64,000 nt of DNA. Origin: Bacteroidia bacterium (GTDB lineage: Bacteria > Bacteroidota > Bacteroidia > J057 > JADKCL01). This document shows, piece by piece, positions 8,097 through 17,766 of this stretch. The position numbers were made by a program, and so were the translations under genes. The notes under the pieces were generated by a model, which made no database searches, had not been told where the DNA came from, and saw only the letters and a program-made list of their open reading frames with translations. The number at the start of each line of letters is the position of its first letter. Within the stretch, counting starts at the first letter, position 1. The stretch lies in assembly GCA_020635905.1 (NCBI GenBank), contig JACJYV010000004.1:766016-830015 (forward strand). The letters are read 5' to 3'.

Positions 8097-11000
8097 TTAG
8101 CGAAGCAGGGTTAGATTCCCCACATACTCCTTGTCCCCGATTTTTACCACGTAATAGTAAACGCCTTCGCTGGCCGGGGCGCCGCTCAAAATGGGCGAGG
8201 TCGAATTTCCGTCCCAGCCTTCGTTTTTATTGCGGGAATTATACTGTTCCACTCCCCAGCGATCCATGATGGAAATCTGCACGGGTTGAGATCCGGTGTA
8301 ATTGATCATCCAGCGATCCTGAAATCCATCACCATTGGGCGTAAACACATTGGGAATCAACAAATCAGGTGCATTGACCAAAAACGGACCATGGGTAACT
8401 TCACTGTTACACCCAAATTCCGTGGTCACGTGCAAAGTGACGTAGTAAGTCCCGGGAGCCACGTACTGGTGACGGGGATTCTGCTCATCAGAAATCAGAC
8501 CATCCCCAAAATCCCACAGCCAGTCAGCCGCCTGGGTGGAAAGATCTGTAAAGGATACTGTACTGTTGGGCAAAGCCAGAATGGCAGGATGATCGGGATC
8601 ACTGTCGAAATCCACCTGAGCGGTATCGTGGACCTGGATGGTATGATCAGAAATGGATGCCTTGCATTCACCCAGATTACTCACGGTCAATGTCACCTGA
8701 TAGGTTCCCGGCGTAGTGAAAGTGTGAAGCGGATTGGGTTCATTGGAGACCGGACTGCCGTCCCCAAAATTCCAGGTCCATGCGATAGGGGCCACGGAAA
8801 GATCGAGGAAACTCACATCAAAGGGCACGCACCCGTCCTGCAGAGAACTGATGTAGGCAGGGACAGGGGTTGGGATCACATCAATGCTGATTTCGGCGGT
8901 ATCCGAACATCCCCCTTCTTCCACCACAAATATGTAATGCGTACTTGAATCGGGTGAAATCAATGGATTGGGTTCATGGGGATCGGCCATTCCTTTGTCT
9001 GGAATCCAGGTATAACTGGCCGCTCCTATCCCACCCCATCCGTACAGTTGAACAGAATCCCTGCCGCAAATCACGGTGGTATCTGCATCCACCCCGGCCC
9101 CGATTTCAGGGAAAACCGTGATCAGAACAGAGTCCGTATGGAAACAGGTATTGTACTGAACCTGCATGAAATATTGGGTGGTTACCGTAGGATTTGCCCA
9201 CGGATCGACAATCGTGGTATCGCTGAGCGAATCTGCGGGAGTCCAGGTTACCCAAACCTGATTGGGATTGGGAGCAGGCTCGGTGGTGAGGTAATAAATG
9301 CTCCCCTGCATCTGCAGACTGCGTCCGTAGCAAAGATTCTGATTGGGGCCTGCCTCGGCAAAAGGTGTGGGTTTTACCGTGATCAACACGGAATCCCGGG
9401 CGCTTCCGCATCCCCAACTGGTGGTGCTTTGCACATAATACAGGGTCGTGGTATCCGGCTTAACCTGCAAATCCTGCACATTGGGGCTTCCAAGTACATA
9501 TAAATTGGGATTCCAGGAAAAGGTAAATCCAGACGAGGTGGAATCTCCACCCGCCAGCGCATGCAGGGACGCCTCTTCTCCCAAACATATATCCTGATCG
9601 GCCCCCGCGTCAACCGTGGGCAAAGTATGAACTTTCACCAGGACCGAATCTGAATAGCTGGGACAGGCATTGCTCCATACTGTGAAGGTGTACCAGGTAT
9701 CAAAAGCGGGCGAGGCGTCAGGATTGATTACACTTGAATTGCTCAAACCCGTGGCAGGTGCCCATTGATAAAAATAATTGGGTCCTGCGCCCCAGGCTAT
9801 CCCGGGTAATTCGACCGAATCTCCCAGACAGATACTTTGAGAATCGGGCCCTGCATCTCCCATGGGCAGAGGATTTACAGTCACAATCACAGAGGAAGTG
9901 GTATCAACCGTGGTAAAATTACTGTGACAGCCATTGATGGAGGTGGCCAGCAGGTAATAAATGGTGGTCGAATCGGGTCGCGCACAGGGATTTATCACCG
10001 TGTCGCTGCTCAGTCCGGCGGATGGGAACCACTGCACATCAAACGGACCGGGTGCACCCGTGATATTGGCCGCCAAAATGGTGCAAGGCGCACTATCCGC
10101 GCAAATGGCCATGTCAGGGCCCGCATCGACAAGGGGTTTGGGCAACACGGTCACGATCAGCGAATCCACATTGGAAGTACATCCATTCACGTCCGTGATT
10201 TGCACATAATACCAGGAAGTAACGGTTGGGTTGGCAATGGGATCGTTGTCATTGATGGAATCAAGCCCACAAATGGGTTGATTGCAGGTCCAGTTGTAAT
10301 AATAGGGCTGGGTACCCGTAGTGCCCGTGGCAAAAATCTGGGCTCCGCCTTCGCCGTCGCAGAAGGAAGCATTGGGGCCGGCGTCCACCACCGGGGGTGG
10401 AATGTAGGGAATAACGGCCGTGATTGAATCAGCACAGCCTTTGTCATCGATCACGGTGCAGACATAGCTGCCCGTGGCCAGGTTGGAGGCAATGTGTCCG
10501 GTCTGAACCGGGTTGGTATTCCAGGTATAACTGTAGCCGGGAGTGCCTCCCGAGGCGGTCACATTGGCCACCCCTATATCAAACGGAACCGCACAACTGT
10601 TGGGCGTGACCGTCACATTGAGCACGATATCCGGCGGCTCCTGCACCCAGGCAGAAAGCGTATCCACGCATCCGCGGGAATCCGTAACCACCAGCTGATA
10701 TTGCCCGGCAGGCACATTCACAATGCTGTTGGCCGTGCTGCCACTCGGAAACCAACTAAACGTGTATCCGGGGGTACCTCCTCCAATAAAAGAAAGGTTG
10801 ACGCTTCCATCGCTTTCCCCAAAACAAGACGCATCTGCCACATTGATCGAGGCAAAAATCTGGGGAGGCTCTCCCACCACCACGGTGGCCGAGTCCTGAC
10901 ATCCCAATGAATCCGTAACCAATACCTGGTAAAATCCTGAGGGGAGATTGGCAATATCCTCAGTGATTTGCCCATTGCTCCAGAAATAGGTGTAGGGCGG

Positions 11001-13082
11001 GCTGCCGCCTGAAGTGGTATTGTCAATGGAACCGTCGCTCCCACCAGAACAGAATACATCTGTGGGTACCAATTGAATGATCAACGGCAAAGGTGGCTGA
11101 TCGATATTGACCATGGCCGTATTGCCGCAACCTGTCGTATCTGAAACGGTCACCGTATAATTCCCGGCAATCAGGCTGCTGATATCCTCCGTTGAAGCAG
11201 TGTACCCCCCCGGCCCGGTCCAGGCATAGGTCAGGGGTGGCAGACCTCCCGCCACGGTAAGATCAATCGAACCGTCGCCTGCACCAAAGCAGACATTGTC
11301 CACACTGGAGGTGCTCAGCTGAGGTATGCTGGAAACGGTAAAAATCGCCGAATCCTCATTGGAACATTTTGTAATCGTATCGTAAGCCAAAACATTATAC
11401 TGCACCACCAGGGGCGCAGGCCCGCCATTGGTGAGGGTCAGCGTGGTGGCCGAGGCATTTGGGTTACCAATTCCGTTGGTGGAGGTCCACGAATAGACCA
11501 CATCCGGGTCGGGTGGCGCCCCGATATTGATCATATTTCCCGTACAAAACGCACGGTCTGGCCCGGCCGCTGCGGTAACTCCCTGGGCAATGACCACCGT
11601 TCCCGTGTCCACATGCGAACAGCCAAAAGAGTCTGTAATGGTCACAGAATAGGGATAACTACCCGGTCCCGGGTAAATATGGGTCGGGCATTGATTATTC
11701 GAATTTAGTCCCCCCGCCCCGGTCCAATGATAGGTAAACGGGGCAAATCCCACGGTTCCGTTCGCACACATGGAGGCTGTATCACAGTGCGGGGTGTTGA
11801 CCAGGGAGGTCCCCAGGGTTTGTCCCACAATGACCTGCACCGTAAACTGGGTAAAACCAAAGCTTGGACAGGCGTCGTCGCGGATTTCCACCAAAAAGGA
11901 ATGGGTACCGACCGGGCCTACATTCGACCAGCAGAAACGTGCTTTGGGGAAATTGCCTGGAGCACCTTTCAGAGTGTCCACCTGGTTTACATTCTGGGGA
12001 TTGAAGAAGGTCGCTCCTGGTATTCCATTATTCCACCACATGGTAATGGAGTCGTTGCTGTTGGGGTCCACTGAAGGCAGATCAAAGCAAAGATTATTGC
12101 CCAGACAGGAATAAACCTTGATCCCTGAAGCCGAATTACCTGTTCCCCCAAAACCGTTGCTCACATTGGTGGCACCCGAAACTTTTGGAGCGCTGTTATT
12201 GGGGCAATTGATAACGTTTACCTGCACGTCACGCGAAACTTCGCCGATTTTCTGGCCATTGCGCCATTCCTCTACCACAATACACAATACCCCGATCTCA
12301 ATCCCACCAGGGGTGGGCAGGAAGGTCACGTCGCCAGTAATTGGGTTCACTGTGATGTCCCACTGGGCTCCCAACGGATCCTGCCAGGTATAACCTGCCA
12401 GATAGATCACCTGACTTTGGTTTTCGTCGTAGCAGGGACCCAGGCGATATGCAAGAGAATCTCCATCCGGGTCAAAGGCCCCCTGATTGAATACGAAAGT
12501 ATCGCCCGCACAAATGTAGGGCGTGGGTGGGCGGCTGAATTGGGGCGAACTGTTGCAGCTGCCCAAAGTGGTGTTATAAGTCGCGGAAGTACCCATGCCC
12601 TGGGCACCGTTGGGGCCGCCCGAGTTGAAAAGGGTGGTAATCCCGTTATTGCGGGCCTGGCCATCCCAAAGAAGGCTGTAAGTGGAGCAATTGAGGCCGC
12701 AAATGTTGTAGTCGCGGTATCGGTAATATTCCTGCACCCCGCGAATGGCCCCCGTTTGGGTGCAATTGGTGATGGTACCCGGGCAAACGGGAGTTACTTC
12801 AGTTACGAAGAACTGGTTTTGGGTGGCACCCGAGCCGGGAACCCAGTTGCCTACAGGAGTAGGCAGGTTACAGCCGCCGGGCGCACTCCAGTTGAAGTTC
12901 CAGAAGTTCATGTCCGCGTTTCCATCGCAATCGCGGAAAGTCTTGGTATGAACCCGCAGGGTACAGTTGTTGATACATTCGTAGGTAATATCCACCCCCA
13001 TAAGGTGGGTGGCTTCCGAGAAAAGGAAGGAAAAGCAAAAGAGCAGCGTGATGGCTACTTTCAGCACCAGGGGCTTATTCAT
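8097..13082 (-). CDS. Giant T9SS-secreted SprB/PKD-repeat surface protein (CHU_C)
   Basis: A 1661-residue secreted protein. The signal peptide is followed by the conserved ATHLMGVDITYECINNC opening seen on many giant Bacteroidota surface proteins, in a Cys-rich region to about residue 420 that includes a cadherin-like GAFDPDGDSLAYRLGPC segment. Next come five SprB-type repeats (for example CFGAGDGSIDLTVAGG and CFGESDGSVNLSFIGG), several Ig-like repeats opening DAGPD...IC, two PKD domains (WTWNFGDGSPV and WLWDFGDGLI) and a CHU_C sorting domain beginning IPNVFTPNGDGFQDRW. The last third aligns repeat by repeat with the 1554-residue protein, including the ICADSAPCTILAANITGAP and FTPNGDGFQD blocks, while the N-terminal domains differ. 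It is probably a T9SS-exported adhesin anchored on the cell surface. It is divergent from the M15 peptidase gene at 13274. Confidence 0.9.
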   Translation of the reverse strand: MNKPLVLKVAITLLFCFSFLFSEATHLMGVDITYECINNCTLRVHTKTFRDCDGNADMNFWNFNWSAPGGCNLPTPVGNWVPGSGATQNQFFVTEVTPVCPGTITNCTQTGAIRGVQEYYRYRDYNICGLNCSTYSLLWDGQARNNGITTLFNSGGPNGAQGMGTSATYNTTLGSCNSSPQFSRPPTPYICAGDTFVFNQGAFDPDGDSLAYRLGPCYDENQSQVIYLAGYTWQDPLGAQWDITVNPITGDVTFLPTPGGIEIGVLCIVVEEWRNGQKIGEVSRDVQVNVINCPNNSAPKVSGATNVSNGFGGTGNSASGIKVYSCLGNNLCFDLPSVDPNSNDSITMWWNNGIPGATFFNPQNVNQVDTLKGAPGNFPKARFCWSNVGPVGTHSFLVEIRDDACPSFGFTQFTVQVIVGQTLGTSLVNTPHCDTASMCANGTVGFAPFTYHWTGAGGLNSNNQCPTHIYPGPGSYPYSVTITDSFGCSHVDTGTVVIAQGVTAAAGPDRAFCTGNMINIGAPPDPDVVYSWTSTNGIGNPNASATTLTLTNGGPAPLVVQYNVLAYDTITKCSNEDSAIFTVSSIPQLSTSSVDNVCFGAGDGSIDLTVAGGLPPLTYAWTGPGGYTASTEDISSLIAGNYTVTVSDTTGCGNTAMVNIDQPPLPLIIQLVPTDVFCSGGSDGSIDNTTSGGSPPYTYFWSNGQITEDIANLPSGFYQVLVTDSLGCQDSATVVVGEPPQIFASINVADASCFGESDGSVNLSFIGGGTPGYTFSWFPSGSTANSIVNVPAGQYQLVVTDSRGCVDTLSAWVQEPPDIVLNVTVTPNSCAVPFDIGVANVTASGGTPGYSYTWNTNPVQTGHIASNLATGSYVCTVIDDKGCADSITAVIPYIPPPVVDAGPNASFCDGEGGAQIFATGTTGTQPYYYNWTCNQPICGLDSINDNDPIANPTVTSWYYVQITDVNGCTSNVDSLIVTVLPKPLVDAGPDMAICADSAPCTILAANITGAPGPFDVQWFPSAGLSSDTVINPCARPDSTTIYYLLATSINGCHSNFTTVDTTSSVIVTVNPLPMGDAGPDSQSICLGDSVELPGIAWGAGPNYFYQWAPATGLSNSSVINPDASPAFDTWYTFTVWSNACPSYSDSVLVKVHTLPTVDAGADQDICLGEEASLHALAGGDSTSSGFTFSWNPNLYVLGSPNVQDLQVKPDTTTLYYVQSTTSWGCGSARDSVLITVKPTPFAEAGPNQNLCYGRSLQMQGSIYYLTTEPAPNPNQVWVTWTPADSLSDTTIVDPWANPTVTTQYFMQVQYNTCFHTDSVLITVFPEIGAGVDADTTVICGRDSVQLYGWGGIGAASYTWIPDKGMADPHEPNPLISPDSSTHYIFVVEEGGCSDTAEISIDVIPTPVPAYISSLQDGCVPFDVSFLDLSVAPIAWTWNFGDGSPVSNEPNPLHTFTTPGTYQVTLTVSNLGECKASISDHTIQVHDTAQVDFDSDPDHPAILALPNSTVSFTDLSTQAADWLWDFGDGLISDEQNPRHQYVAPGTYYVTLHVTTEFGCNSEVTHGPFLVNAPDLLIPNVFTPNGDGFQDRWMINYTGSQPVQISIMDRWGVEQYNSRNKNEGWDGNSTSPILSGAPASEGVYYYVVKIGDKEYVGNLTLLR

Positions 13083-13210
13083 GTACTATACTCAAAAATT
13101 GCTCCAATCAGCAGTATGGCAGGGGTGAAATTAGGTAATTTTTAGGAAAATACTCAATTTCAGGCTGTCAAATGCCATTATAAATCATAATCCTCGATTA
13201 AGAATAACTT

Positions 13211-13225
13211 TACTTCAGCGAAGTA
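13211..13225. promoter_or_regulatory. Short inverted repeat in divergent intergenic region
   Basis: TACTTCAGCGAAGTA, a 6-bp perfect inverted repeat with a 3-base centre, lies between the divergent genes at 13082 and 13274. It could be an operator or a small hairpin in the leader of the M15 peptidase gene. There is no T-run on either side that would make it a terminator. Confidence 0.3.
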
Positions 13226-13273
13226 CGAAAAAAAATCCACTAAACCTGTCGCCAGATTGCGAACCGTACAAAT

Positions 13274-14110
13274 ATGAACCTCAACCGTCAGTTTATGCTT
13301 TTTTTAATCCTGATTGCTCAACTTATCCTGGGAAGCGGTTGCACCCCTAATCCAACCCGCGAACCTGAAACGGTGCCGGCCAGGCAAGTGATGCAATCCC
13401 AGGTTTCTCACCCCGATACGCCCTCCGTCATGGAAGACACCCTCAAACTGACCCTGGCCGACCTCCTCGGCCAGATCGACCAAAGCAAAGATGCAAGATT
13501 TGTAAGGATCGAAGATCAATACACCAATAAACCCGGAATTTACCTCAGAAAAGAGACCTATGAGGCATTTTTGCAAATGCACAAAGCCGCCCAAAAAGAC
13601 GGCATTCATCTGCTGATCGTTTCGGCTACCCGCAATTTCAATTACCAAAAAAATATCTGGGAGAATAAGTGGGCGGGCAACTGGGAAGTGGAAGGAAAAA
13701 ACCTGGCTACGGCCTTTCCCGATCCGGTGCAGCGGGCCAAAACCATTTTGCGCTACAGCGCCATGCCGGGCACTTCCCGTCACCATTGGGGCACAGACAT
13801 TGACCTCAACAACCTGAGCAATTCGCATTTTACCACAGGCAAGGGAAAGGCAATTTATGACTGGCTGCAGGCTCATGCAGCAGATTTTGGTTTTTGTCAG
13901 ACCTACACAGCCAAGGGCGACCTGAGACCAGATGGATATGAGGAAGAAAAGTGGCACTGGTCCTACACTCCCATTGCTAAGGAGTACCTGAAAGCCTACG
14001 ACCAACTTGTCACGGCAGAAAAGATCAAAGGGTTTTTGGGCTCGGAAACAGCAGAAGAGATTCAGGTGATCCAGAAATATGTGCTGGGGATTAATCCCGG
14101 GTGTAAGTGA
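13274..14110 (+). CDS. M15 family D-Ala-D-Ala carboxypeptidase, lipoprotein (VanY-like)
   Basis: A 278-residue protein with a signal peptide and the lipobox LGSGC (lipidated Cys at residue 23). The zinc peptidase motifs of the VanY/M15 family are present: TSRHHWGTDIDL at about 167-178 gives the first His and Asp zinc ligands, and EEKWHWSY at about 224-231 gives the catalytic Glu region and the second His ligand. SATRNFNYQKNIW is the usual preceding substrate-side segment. Enzymes of this family trim the terminal D-alanine of peptidoglycan stem peptides in the periplasm. The lipid anchor would hold it at the inner face of the outer membrane or on the inner membrane. It converges with gene A of the tandem array. 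Confidence 0.9.
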   Translation: MNLNRQFMLFLILIAQLILGSGCTPNPTREPETVPARQVMQSQVSHPDTPSVMEDTLKLTLADLLGQIDQSKDARFVRIEDQYTNKPGIYLRKETYEAFLQMHKAAQKDGIHLLIVSATRNFNYQKNIWENKWAGNWEVEGKNLATAFPDPVQRAKTILRYSAMPGTSRHHWGTDIDLNNLSNSHFTTGKGKAIYDWLQAHAADFGFCQTYTAKGDLRPDGYEEEKWHWSYTPIAKEYLKAYDQLVTAEKIKGFLGSETAEEIQVIQKYVLGINPGCK

Positions 14111-14189
14111 TCTTTTCCCTCACCGGGTTGATTTTTTAACAACCTCTTTCAGGGCATTAAAGATCAATGAGTTCCCAGAATGGGAGAAA

Positions 14190-15851
14190 CTACCTCAACA
14201 CCACCACTCTCCCCGCCATCGCCCCCTCCTGCGGATCCTCCACCCAATAAAAATACACTCCCTGCGACAGGATCAGCGAACCATTCGGCCAGTCATTCTG
14301 GTAATTATTGCTGTAAAAAATTCTCCTTCCAAGGTAATCCGTAATTTGGAGTTGAGTGCCGGGCTTTAGATTCTTGATTTCAAACAGATCATTTATCCCA
14401 TCTCCATTAAGAGAAAGCAAAGATGGAATCTCAATAGCACAATCTGATTTTACCGTCACTGTAACAGAGTCAAAAGATGAAGCCCACTCCGGACACATGG
14501 TTCTATCTATCGCAGACAAGTAGTATGTGGTTGTCACCCCGGGGGAAGCAGTTGGCTGCGCTGACATAGGGAAATCAAGTCCGTCAGACGGAGACCAGTA
14601 ATAAGCCATTTTTCCAGTCGTATCAGGAATTCCCAGTTGGGTTGATTCACCTTTGCAGATGGTTTTACCAGGTCCGGCTTCGGCTTCCTGCGCTATCAAT
14701 TTGCCCAGACGATAGTTGGGGATGTTGGGGAGGCCACCACCCGAGGTATAGGGGGCAAGAGAAAAACCCGCATACTCAAAGTTGCAAGCAGCGCCAAGGA
14801 GGTTAGGGTTGTGAATTACAGACATAAAATCCACCCTGTATGGGGACTTTCCATTTTCATTTCCAATATAAATCTTACCATTAGGAGCAAGTTTCGCATG
14901 AATGAAACTCATAGAATCTTTTGATGTTTCACCTACCAAAGTTTCACTTCCCAAAATATCATCAGACCACAAATCATATTGATACACTTTACCCTTTTCC
15001 GTGGGGACCCCTTGCGTTCCATAAAAAAACCTCCCATTGGGAGAAAAAGCCTGGCTGAAATAATCTGTTTCAGTCGAAGGTGGCTTAATAATTGAGCCAA
15101 AAACCTGAATGTCCCCTGTACATCTGTCAAAGGAATAAAACTCCACTGTACCAAAATCTACCTGAACGGAAAACATGTCCGCTTGATCATTGAAAATTAA
15201 CGGTGCACCATAATCATAAAATGATTCGACATGTTTCATCCCTATGTTTTGATAACTTGATTCAAAACTTTTATTAGCGCCAAGGAGTATTTTTACAAAT
15301 CTGTTTGACTTGGTCCAAAGATCTGATTTTTTATGAGCCAAAAGCCACCAACGCTTTCCATCAGCATGGCGAACTGCAGCAAGATGTTCTGTTAATGAAT
15401 CCTCTAAAAGGAAATCAGTCAGAAATACGCGGCCTAATCCATTATTCTCAAGGGAGTCGATAAGAGAATATCGAAGAAAGAACCCTCCGCTGCCAGAGTG
15501 AAGGATACCAAGGAAAGAAAGCGAATCAGAAAGTGCAATAAGAATTGACCCTTGTGCACGGTTATCCGCACTAACGGAACCAACGAAAGGAAAATTCCAA
15601 CCTGAAACGGTTTGATGATTATTGTTCAGCAAATGCCATCCTTCAGTATATAATTTCAGATTCCCTTCAGAATCACAAAGGATCGAAGAGCTTTCCTGAG
15701 AAGTGATACTCACCCCATCAACCAGAGATGGTGGACTCGTATTAAAATTCATCAATACTGAATCCCCGAAAAACCACAGGTTCCCTTCTTTCTGCCCCAA
15801 AGCAATTTTGGAAAAGGTTAAAAGGGTAATAATGATCAGAAGAATTCGCAT
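14190..15851 (-). CDS. T9SS-secreted propeller/Ig/CHU_C protein, array gene A
   Basis: A 553-residue protein from the ATG at 15851, which opens the signal peptide MRILLIIITLLTFSKIALG; an in-frame ATG 24 bases upstream is less likely. Residues about 20-390 are a beta-propeller-like region with AAVRHADGKRWW, FDRCTGDI, FSPNGRFFY, KLAPNGKIYIG, SVIHNP and LPNIPNYRLGKL blocks. These are typical of a Saprospirales-type secreted family of unknown role. An Ig-like domain (AGPGKTICKGESTQLG to VTVTVKSDC) and a CHU_C sorting domain (LNGDGINDLFEIKNLKPGT) follow. The gene is AT-rich except for its last 85 bases, which match the GC-rich ends of the other four paralogues. It is about 99 percent identical to A' at 17767. 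Confidence 0.85.
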   Translation of the reverse strand: MRILLIIITLLTFSKIALGQKEGNLWFFGDSVLMNFNTSPPSLVDGVSITSQESSSILCDSEGNLKLYTEGWHLLNNNHQTVSGWNFPFVGSVSADNRAQGSILIALSDSLSFLGILHSGSGGFFLRYSLIDSLENNGLGRVFLTDFLLEDSLTEHLAAVRHADGKRWWLLAHKKSDLWTKSNRFVKILLGANKSFESSYQNIGMKHVESFYDYGAPLIFNDQADMFSVQVDFGTVEFYSFDRCTGDIQVFGSIIKPPSTETDYFSQAFSPNGRFFYGTQGVPTEKGKVYQYDLWSDDILGSETLVGETSKDSMSFIHAKLAPNGKIYIGNENGKSPYRVDFMSVIHNPNLLGAACNFEYAGFSLAPYTSGGGLPNIPNYRLGKLIAQEAEAGPGKTICKGESTQLGIPDTTGKMAYYWSPSDGLDFPMSAQPTASPGVTTTYYLSAIDRTMCPEWASSFDSVTVTVKSDCAIEIPSLLSLNGDGINDLFEIKNLKPGTQLQITDYLGRRIFYSNNYQNDWPNGSLILSQGVYFYWVEDPQEGAMAGRVVVLR

Positions 15852-15913
15852 GGAATATAAATCTATGAAAAACAAGGTTTTGATTCTATCCCATCCACCT
15901 CAAAGATTCTCAC

Positions 15914-17590
15914 TCACCTTCCAACTACAAGCCTCCCCGCAAACGCCCCCTCCTGCGGATCCTCCACCCAATAAAAATATACCCCCTGCGACAAGATCAG
16001 CGAACCATTAGGCCAATCATTCTGATAATTGGAAGAATGAAAAACCCGCCTTCCCAGATAATCCGTGATCTGCACCTCCGTGCCCGGACGGAGGTTTTTG
16101 ATCTCAAAATGGTCGTTCAGGCCGTCGCCGTCGGGGGTGACTACGGGCACCACCTGGATGTGGCAATTGCTTTTCACCGTCACGGTGACCGAGTCGTGGG
16201 AGGTGCCATACTCGGGGCAAATGGTAGTGTCAATGGCCGTGAGGTAATAGGTGGTGGTATGGGTAGGCGAGGCGGTGGGTTGGGCGGAATTGGGGAAGTC
16301 GAGGCCGTCGGGCGGCGCCCAGGAGTAGATCATTTTGCTTGTGGCATCGGGCGTGCCGATTTGGGTGGTTTCGCCGGTGCAGATGGCTTTACCTGGTCCG
16401 GCATTCGCCTCTTGTTTCATTAATTTCCCCAACCGGAAATTTGGAAAATTGGGCAAGCCCAATCCCTTCTCAACCGGAAAAAGATCAATATCATAAGGTA
16501 CAAAATTGCAAGCCAGCCCTTTTTCATTGGGATTGTGAATTACGCCCAGTTTAGTTTGGGCATCGTGGTTGTCCTGATCGTAATGGACCACGTAAATCTT
16601 TCCATCAGGGCCTAATTCGAGTTGCCCAAATGTTTCGTATTTGTTGATAGAGTCCAATGGTGTTTCCCAAACAATTATTTCCGAACCTGTTATATTTCCT
16701 GATTTAACTTCGTATTGTAACAGGCGGTCTGGGGAGGTTCCAAATCCTTCGCCTGCATACAGGTATTTTCCATTGGGTGAAAAACTTAATCCATACAAGA
16801 ACCCTTCGTTTCCCAAACCCCGATCTATTTCAGCAAATTCTGTCAACAGTCCATGGCATCGATCAAAAGAAAGCAAATCAACCTTCCCCACTCCAGAAAT
16901 CGTGGCAATTATGGAGCCTTCATTATTTGTAGTCATTTCTCCAAAAGAATAGGGATAGGAGGGAAATAGTTCATGATTCCTTCCAACCTTCTGTTCAATC
17001 CTGGAAGAGACCCCAGTAATATCAAGAGAATAAAGAATGAAAGTATCATCCTTGTTTTTGTGACCAATTACCCACCACGCCATCCCATTTGGATGCCGAA
17101 TAGCAGTCAACTGTTCGCTAAAAAGTGTTCCTATTAAGCTATCTGTAATGATTACCTCTCCCTCACCATTATTTTTTTTCATGTCAATAACTGTGAGGTA
17201 TAATTGTAAAGGGTTAGTAGCCTGTTGATCTTCTGTAAGTTGAAGCAAAAAGTACATAGATTCATGGCCCGGCAAGGCAGTAAGACCTTGGGTAATTGCA
17301 GCTGAAGAATACCATTTTGTCATTACTTGCCACCCAGAGAAAAATTTGTGAGCCTTATTAAAAAGGCGTCCTCCATCACAATAAAATAAAAGCTGCCCTA
17401 CAGAATCGCACATTGAAGCTACCCCTTCAAATGAATTCAACGCCCCTGCATCAAATGAAACCTTAGGCGGAGCCGTAGAAAAATCCAGTAGCAAAGACTC
17501 CCCAAGGAACCAGACGTTGTCGTAAGATTGGGCGACTCCCATCTGGATTGTGAGGGTAAAAAGTAATATGGCAAACAGTCCTTTGGGCAT
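15914..17590 (-). CDS. T9SS-secreted propeller/Ig/CHU_C protein, array gene B
   Basis: A 558-residue protein from the ATG at 17590 (signal peptide MPKGLFAILLFTLTIQMG, ending VAQ); an in-frame ATG 105 bases upstream would lie in the conserved spacer and add a polar leader. The domain order is as in gene A: propeller-like region, Ig-like domain and CHU_C (VTPDGDGLNDHFEIKNLRPG). Residues 1-55 and about 333-558 are nearly identical to B' at 19491, but the core between them differs strongly while keeping exactly the same total length. Core blocks include LTAIRHPNGMAWWVIGHK, SFDRCHGLL and LSFSPNGKYLYAGEG. The core is AT-rich and the C-terminal module GC-rich, so the gene looks mosaic. It follows A' after 176 bases and precedes A after 62. 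Confidence 0.85.
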   Translation of the reverse strand: MPKGLFAILLFTLTIQMGVAQSYDNVWFLGESLLLDFSTAPPKVSFDAGALNSFEGVASMCDSVGQLLFYCDGGRLFNKAHKFFSGWQVMTKWYSSAAITQGLTALPGHESMYFLLQLTEDQQATNPLQLYLTVIDMKKNNGEGEVIITDSLIGTLFSEQLTAIRHPNGMAWWVIGHKNKDDTFILYSLDITGVSSRIEQKVGRNHELFPSYPYSFGEMTTNNEGSIIATISGVGKVDLLSFDRCHGLLTEFAEIDRGLGNEGFLYGLSFSPNGKYLYAGEGFGTSPDRLLQYEVKSGNITGSEIIVWETPLDSINKYETFGQLELGPDGKIYVVHYDQDNHDAQTKLGVIHNPNEKGLACNFVPYDIDLFPVEKGLGLPNFPNFRLGKLMKQEANAGPGKAICTGETTQIGTPDATSKMIYSWAPPDGLDFPNSAQPTASPTHTTTYYLTAIDTTICPEYGTSHDSVTVTVKSNCHIQVVPVVTPDGDGLNDHFEIKNLRPGTEVQITDYLGRRVFHSSNYQNDWPNGSLILSQGVYFYWVEDPQEGAFAGRLVVGR

Positions 17591-17766
17591 TTTTAAGCGA
17601 TGGATATCCAATATACAACCTTTCCACGATGAATGATTGGTTTGCCAATTGATTACGAACTGATGTGGCAATGGAATGTCTCGAAGCACGGGCAAATGGC
17701 CCCCTTCGGAGAAGGAGGGCCTGTTTCACGGGGCAACCCGTTACCCGTTACCCCCAACCAGAACCT
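17591..17766 (-). promoter_or_regulatory. Conserved 176-bp spacer upstream of gene B
   Basis: This spacer upstream of gene B is identical to the one upstream of B' (21168-21343) except at 17730 (G) versus 21307 (T). It contains a GC-rich hairpin (GGCCCCCTTCGGAGAAGGAGGGCC region, 17697-17720) followed on the minus strand by only a short T tract, and a GGGTAACGGGTAACGGG run. It probably holds the 3' end of the preceding transcript and the promoter of gene B. No clear TAnnTTTG promoter was found. Confidence 0.5.

Larger units (their letters stand above)
14190..17766 (-). repeat. Tandem duplication unit 1 (gene A, gene B, spacer)
   Basis: The first copy of a 3,577-bp direct repeat. The ends of genes A, A' and C fall at 14190, 17767 and 21344, and those of B and B' at 15914 and 19491, all exactly 3,577 apart. 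A and A' are nearly identical along their whole length and the 176-bp spacers differ at a single base. Identity is interrupted only by the core of gene B (about 16595-17420). Confidence 0.9.

Noticed and set aside
17697..17720. Strong terminator in the B-gene spacer
   Set aside because: The hairpin is GC-rich but is followed on the minus strand by only ATTTG, not a proper T-run.
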